Shown here in pieces: positions 58,515 to 64,000 of a stretch of 64,000 nucleotides of DNA. The first letter of the stretch is position 1. The number at the start of each line of letters is the position of its first letter. The notes beneath the pieces were generated by a model, which was given only the letters and a program-made list of their open reading frames with translations, did no database searches and was not told where the DNA came from. A program made the translations under genes and the position numbers. The DNA is from Brachynemurus nebulosus (Eukaryota > Arthropoda > Insecta > Neuroptera > Myrmeleontidae): the NCBI GenBank assembly GCA_035578155.1, contig JAPWDM010000070.1, positions 144,001-208,000 of the forward strand, written 5' to 3'.

Positions 58515-59457
58515 CACTGAGAAAAAAATACAGTAATTTTTACTGAAATTTCTGGTAAAAAATTACTGAGCTCTCTGGTAATGCGGACATAAGTGACAGG
58601 CTAAGTAAAAACTACGATAATTTATAGTAAACATTTAAATTACGCTACAGCTCAGTAAAAATTACCGTATTAGTTATAAATAAGGTTTTTTTTTATTTAT
58701 TAATAAATAATTGAATTAAAATAGTTTAAAAGGATATTGATAGAAGGGTAAGCATTAAAATCAAATTATTAATATAGAAAAAATTTTTTGTGGTTTTTTA
58801 TTATTTGTGGATAAAAAATATATAAATTCTTAACAATAAGCACATTACAATAATTTGTATAAAAACATGTTTCAATTAACATATCAATACATATAAAAAA
58901 CATACAAGAATTAAAATAAAAACTAAACAAAAATTCATGAGACGTAACAATTTTTGTTTTAAATGGAAAGTCCAATAAATAATAATTTATTATAAAAAAA
59001 AAAAAAAACACTTTATAACATCCAGTCACTATATTGGCTATTGAGCAACTGATCGAACCAACGGTTGCTGCGTCTGTAAGTCGTGTTTTGGTCTAACACG
59101 GGTGCTCTGGGTGGTTGCGTGCTTGGTATGCAGTGATGTGTGAGACATGTGAAATACACAGCACAAGTGAAATACACAGCGACTCAGTAAAAATTATTCT
59201 ATGTCCAGTATAATTTTACAAAAAATTAAGTAAATTTTCCCGGTGTCCACTTGAAATTTTACTAGCCCATCGAATTTTACGCAGCTGTATAGGAAAAATT
59301 CTTAAGGTGTACAGGAAAAATTTTCAAATGAATCGTAAAAAACAATGTTTGAAACTCATTTTTTATATTTTTGCTTAATAATTTCCTACGGACTGGTCAC
59401 TTAAGACTCGTTTACCGGAGGCAGCTCAGTAATTTTTATTGGAATTTTTTCTCGGTG
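58515..59457. mobile_element. CACTGAG-type MITE, TA target
   Basis: The ends CACTGAGAAAAAAATACAGT and, inverted, CACCGAGAAAAAATTCCAAT are flanked by TA. The inner text GGTAATGCGGACATAAGTGA is shared with 61594-61848. A minus frame of 86 codons inside (58769-59029) is low-complexity and not called. Confidence 0.8.
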
Positions 59458-59580
59458 TAGCTCTTTTTGGCGAATTTCCGAATATTATGAAGCCCTTTTA
59501 AAATCTACGATTATAGTTTAGAAATAAAATTTATTCATCAGGATAAATATGTAAATACTTCGTTTACCTTCGCTCTTATA

Positions 59581-61564
59581 GTACAGTCACTGAAAGACAA
59601 AATAATGTAAAAGCTCCCAATTTTTTCGGATTGAATGGATTTTCCTGAAAATTTGTATACCAGCTCATCTGACCCTACACTTCAAAAGTTATATTGTCTT
59701 GATGTGTGCTTTTTGATAATTAGGGGTAAAAACTACCCTTGTATGACAAAAATGCGAAAAGTCCAGATTTACGTATTTTAAAGATTCAATTTATGTTCAA
59801 ATATGTTGGATAAAATTCCTTTCAAGTTTTTTAATATAATTTATGAAATTCAATTACTTTTCTACCCAAAAAATTCTTAAAAACTACCCCTTTGTTTCCG
59901 AAAAAAATAGGAAAAAAGTTTTAGCAGCCTAAAGTAACCTTTTGGTGCATTCACAATGTATTATATCTCTTTTATTTTTCGTTAGAAAACTTATCACTCA
60001 TTATCACTCGTTAAAAAATAAACCACCCCTTATAATAAAATAAAGAAGAAAACGATTATTAACAGCTTGAGATATTATATACTGGTGTACATATGATGAA
60101 TTGTAACTTTTTAAAAGTTTTCAAATGTATGATTATATTGTAACTTTTTAATCTCCCAAAAACCTTGATAGAAGAACTACCCCTTATAAAAAATCCTACC
60201 CTTTATGGAAAAATAGCATAAAAATTATATGTATGGAAAAATAGCATGTGAGTTATATATTACATGTTGATATAATTAATTTTTTTTTCATTCTATTGAA
60301 TTTATTTTTAAAATTTTTGACTAAATTATTAAAAAAATACAAAAAATACACAAAGATGATGGTAATTTAACTGCTCCAAAAATTTTACCGAAAAAATGCA
60401 ACTGGTTTTCTTACTATAACTTTTTTAATTTTTAAGTTATCAATTCGCTTAAAAAACCATTTGGTAGGAAATTTTAAGCACTATAAGTCTTGTGATTAAC
60501 AATTTTTTTGAGTTCTTCAATTTTTAGATTTGTAAGTTTAAAGGGCTTAGGAAAGGTAGTCTTCGCGTTCTGTTTTGAGCTTCTAACGATCATAACTCAG
60601 TCAAATTTGGACGTACGAAAATGAACAAAAAAGGAAATTTTTCAGCAAGAAAAGGCCTACAATTTTCACTCTACAATTTTTTTTCATAAATTTGTTAGTT
60701 TTTTAAATATTTTGAGAAAAACTATGATTTTTTTAAAAATTAAATTTTTTTTTCAAGAGTAAATCAATCATTTTTTCGAATTAAAATTTCTAAATCCGTT
60801 CAAACTCCCAGAACCCATTGTTTATATATGAATAAAGTAAACTGGCGACGGATTACGCTTAGTTTCAATGTTTGCCGTCAAGTAATTAATTTTGATACCA
60901 ATTTTTTTTCTCAAAAATCAAGACAACCATTTTGCTTTGAATGTAACTCCGTTAATTTTTATACTAATGGCTTTTAGCACAGCTCAAAATAAAGGTCTAT
61001 TCAAGTACTTTAAAAGGTGTAATATGAGTTTTTTTCGAAAAACCTCTCATTTTTTCTCCAAATGACATTGAAAGTTTCGATTTTAGCTATCGTCAAAATC
61101 GATTTTAACTTCAAGGAGTCATAACTTGGGTTCTGTTCTACCTACAAAAATAAAAAAGAATGCAATCTCTTTGTTACTTAATTTTCTTTATTTTTACTCA
61201 TACCCATTTTTTTGCGTAAAACTTGTAGTTTTTGAGATATTTGCGAAATATTCCTCAAAAACATGCATTTTTTGGGCTAAAAACGACTACATTTAGGCGC
61301 CAATATCTCAAAAAGTATTGATTGTACAAAAAATTCTTATAGAATATTTTTTGCTTAGAATTTGTCCCTCTATCGAACGGTGAGGTTATTTTTCATAAAA
61401 AAATTTCCAACCCCTAGAAGGGGTGCCTTCCACCCCTAGGATGAAAGCACACATCGGCATTATATAACTTTTGTTTCTTGGGCTACTCCCTAGCTACAGT
61501 TCAAATTTCAAGCCAATCCATCCCATCCGAAAAAATTGGTAGCCAAATGCTTCAGTTACTGTAC
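59581..61564. mobile_element. 2.0-kb TA-target element with GTACAGT(C/A)ACTGAA ends
   Basis: About 140 bp at each end are inverted relatives: GTACAGTCACTGAA / GTACAGTAACTGAA, CCAATTTTTTCGGATTGAAT / CCAATTTTTTCGGATGGGAT, and GATGTGTGCTTTT on both. Flanked by TA. The interior repeats AACTACCCCTT phrases (~59745, 59880, 60010, 60175) and holds no recognisable gene. Confidence 0.75.
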
Positions 61565-61593
61565 TATTACATAAAATCACAAAACTGATTGTA

Positions 61594-61848
61594 CACTGAG
61601 AAAAAATTACGGTAATTTTTACCGAGCTTTCTGGTAATGCGGGCATAAGTGACAGGCAACGGGAAAATTACGGAGCGCTATAGGAACAATTACGGAGCTG
61701 TATAGGAAAAATTCTTAAGCTGTACAGGAAAAATTACAGAAAAGCTTAAGAATTTTTCCTATACAGCTCCGTAATTTTCCCGTTGCCTGTCACTTATGCC
61801 CGCATTACCAGAAAGCTCCGTAAAGATTACCGTAATTTTTTCTCAATG
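61594..61848. mobile_element. 255-bp palindromic MITE (CACTGAG type)
   Basis: CACTGAGAAAAAATTACGGT and its inverse close a long hairpin; arms share GGTAATGCGGGCATAAGTGA and CAACGGGAAAATTACGGAGC. Flanked by TA. It is a foldback derivative of the family at 58515. Confidence 0.88.
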
Positions 61849-62040
61849 TACGGGACACTATTCGCGCACCTGATAGATCCTTTTATTTCAACTTACTTCG
61901 GGGATACAAGGTGATAAATTATGATAATTTTGGTAGGTAAAACCACTTTGACACTTTTTTCTCGTATACAAGGATTTTTTCTAGAAAATAAATTCAGTAA
62001 AATGCTGAAAATGTATATTCCCTTTTCCAGTTACAACTTT

Positions 62041-62742
62041 AAAAAATTTGGGGGACAGGTCTACCCACACTGTCAACTTCCCATTGGGTGTCCTTAAAGA
62101 CTAGAGACTACTTAAATAATAAATAATTCGTTTTTCATTTCAGGCGACTCCTCCCCTGGGCCGCCGATAGAGGCTTTGACCCTTGCACCATACGGGGGGC
62201 TTCGCCTTCTGTACCTAAGGGTAGGGGCTCCACCCTTATCAAACAAATTATAACATCCTTTGGTCTCAAGATATATGCGAGACCAAAATATATTTCAAAA
62301 AAAGTTTCTTACTTCGTTTTTTTTTCTTTTTTTTTTTAATTTTATAATAAAATACTAGCGTTTTTAACATCAAGGAAGGTTCTTAGGCCATTATATAATA
62401 ATGTTATGGTAAAAAATCCATATAATCTATGTTATCTTAATAAAGTTAATTCCGTTTTTTTACCACAAAAAAACAAACCGCTAATCCGAATTTACGGAAA
62501 GCTTTATCCGGTCTTCATTTTTTGATTACGCATCTAATGAAATTAGTTGATATCATCATTTGTTCTCGAGATATGCGAGACGAAAAAAAATTCACGAACG
62601 AACGAACTAAAGAACGCACACACAGACATCACGCTAAAAACGATGGATTCGGATTCTAGCGACCTTGAAACGTGGAGATTTTTCAAAATTAGCGATTCGT
62701 AAAATCGGACCCATTACAATAACTTCCTATGGGATATAAGCA
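62041..62742 (+). repeat. Dispersed structured repeat, copy 2
   Basis: A full-length partner of 61-770, same orientation, with the same GC-rich stem (AAGGGTAGGGGCTCCACCCTT region, split stem AAGGGT/ACCCTT) and the same tail (ATTACAATAACTTCC). Differences are mostly single bases and short indels. Confidence 0.8.
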
Positions 62743-63013
62743 CTCAAAAATTTTAATCCATTTTCTGCATAACTATTAGGCTTTTGTTTTATTTAACTAT
62801 TATAAATCGTATTTTTTTAACGTTTTTGTTGCAAAACTGCCCCATGCGTCACGCGAGAATCGCTTATATAGAAAAATGACCTATATACTAATTTGACGCT
62901 ATAATTTTCCCGAAAATTCGATCAAGCCAAAATCACACATATATTTTTTACAATTTTATTGCTGTAGGATAATATACATGTAAGAAATTCCCTACCGTAG
63001 TTTTCCTTTAAAC

Positions 63014-63272
63014 TTTTGAAGACATGAGTGGATGAAGGTGTTATGTAACATTTTAAAAAAAATTAATTTTTTGCCAAATTTTGAAATATTCTATGCTCAA
63101 GTATCATATATTTAAATTTGGTTTCATTAGATCACATAGTTTTGTAGAAATTCAATAATAAACATGTGCTGTTATATGGGATGTATATGTAAATAAGAAC
63201 TTTCAGACGGTTCTACTGTTAAATTATAATAATGTTACATAACGCCTTCATCCACCCATGTCTTCATTTGTT
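63014..63272. mobile_element. ~260-bp MITE with GACATGAGTGGATGAAGG ends, copy 2
   Basis: Same terminal inverted repeats as 23674-23942 (GAAGACATGAGTGGATGAAG ... CTTCATCCACCCATGTCTTC). It is non-coding. Confidence 0.8.
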
Positions 63273-64000
63273 TGAATCTATTTCAATTTTTTAATCTGTG
63301 TCTACCTTACCAGAACAGTATACAGAAGGTACTGCTTGTTATATAATATTGTAGGCTACAGTTCCATTGTATTTTATTGGAACAAAACAAACAAGTTGAA
63401 TTAAGCGACATATATAATAATTAACTTGTAAAATTCCATTATAAACTAATTTCAAATTGGACCCATATTAAAACGGTTTTATAACATATTCATAATAACA
63501 ATTGTAATAATAATGTAACTTCAGTAAGTATAGACGGTAATAGATACAACACTTATCTAAATTATTGACAGAGGAATAATTTTTGAAAACAATGAAAACT
63601 GACAAATAAATCTTATCTACGAAATTACACGATTTAAGTGTTGTATAGTTCGTTAATTACATTGGAATTATGTACAATTATGATGAAGGAACCGTAGGAA
63701 CAGAGTTCCCCCCCCCCCCTTTATTGAAACATTTCGCATACTGTAAGTTGGTGACTGATGATTTAGAAGTTGATGGAGAAAGTGAAGAAAATTACTTACT
63801 TAATTATAAAGTATTCAAATAAGTAATATAAATATTTGAAATTAAAATATAGAGATGTTCATATAAGGTATGCATTTTATCAAAATTTTAAACAAATATA
63901 CACTTATAGCCGTATGCGTATATGTACAATTGGTTTTACGAAAATCTAACAAACTCTTATGGATTACTTTCAAGCCTTTTGAGATTGTAAAATTGTGAGA
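63273..64000. other. AT-rich DNA, C-run at ~63708
   Basis: A run of about 10 C occurs at 63709-63718. No gene or element was recognised. Confidence 0.45.

Overview
The window is AT-rich eukaryotic DNA made almost entirely of transposable elements, MITEs, SINE-like units and microsatellites. I found no convincing intact host gene. An insect-type genome is suggested by the mix of a Jockey-like non-LTR retrotransposon with zinc knuckles, a Helitron with the CTAGT end seen in insects, hAT, piggyBac and TA-target MITEs, a widespread arthropod element protein, and frequent TACCTA/TAGGTA words. A sap-feeding hemipteran such as an aphid relative is plausible, but this is inference.

Layout. 1-5.7 kb: a dispersed structured repeat, a 1.24-kb foldback element and a ~160-bp tandem repeat. 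6.4-8.35 kb: a hAT-ended element with a broken coding region. 12-15.3 kb: MITEs, a long (AT)n run, and the 5' part of a dead Jockey-like element. 17.7-21.2 kb: inverted tRNA-derived SINE units, a hAT MITE and a 2-kb TA-target element. 24.5-26.6 kb: a palindrome carrying two inverted copies of a cysteine-rich gene end. 26.66-28.92 kb: the 3' end of a minus-strand LINE, interrupted by a palindromic cluster of four tRNA-Thr-like SINE units with a 12-bp target duplication. 29.5-39.9 kb: hAT MITEs, a Helitron inside a hAT copy, nested TA-target elements, a hAT remnant with transposase C-terminus, and a piggyBac MITE.

40,694-50,600 is the centrepiece: a 9.9-kb mobile element flanked by a perfect 6-bp duplication (TATATT), starting 5'-AG and ending CT-3', as Polintons/Mavericks do. 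It has giant terminal inverted repeats of about 4.1 and 3.85 kb and a 1.96-kb unique core. I saw no DNA polymerase, integrase, ATPase or capsid gene. Each arm carries two outward-facing small genes and a long 21-bp minisatellite; each repeat unit contains an AP-1-type TGAGTCA site, and 21 bp is two helical turns. The core holds two convergent genes: a 195-residue protein with two CxxC pairs and a C2H2 zinc-finger protein. Both start just inside the inverted repeats, at TATA-like sequences. The arrays thus sit between divergent genes, like duplicated two-way control regions. This looks like a compact Polinton derivative with an unusual symmetric design.

50.6-64 kb returns to MITEs: a TIR-bounded member of a three-copy repeat family, a nested TA-target MITE, four CACNGAG-type elements, and a second full copy of the repeat found at the window start.
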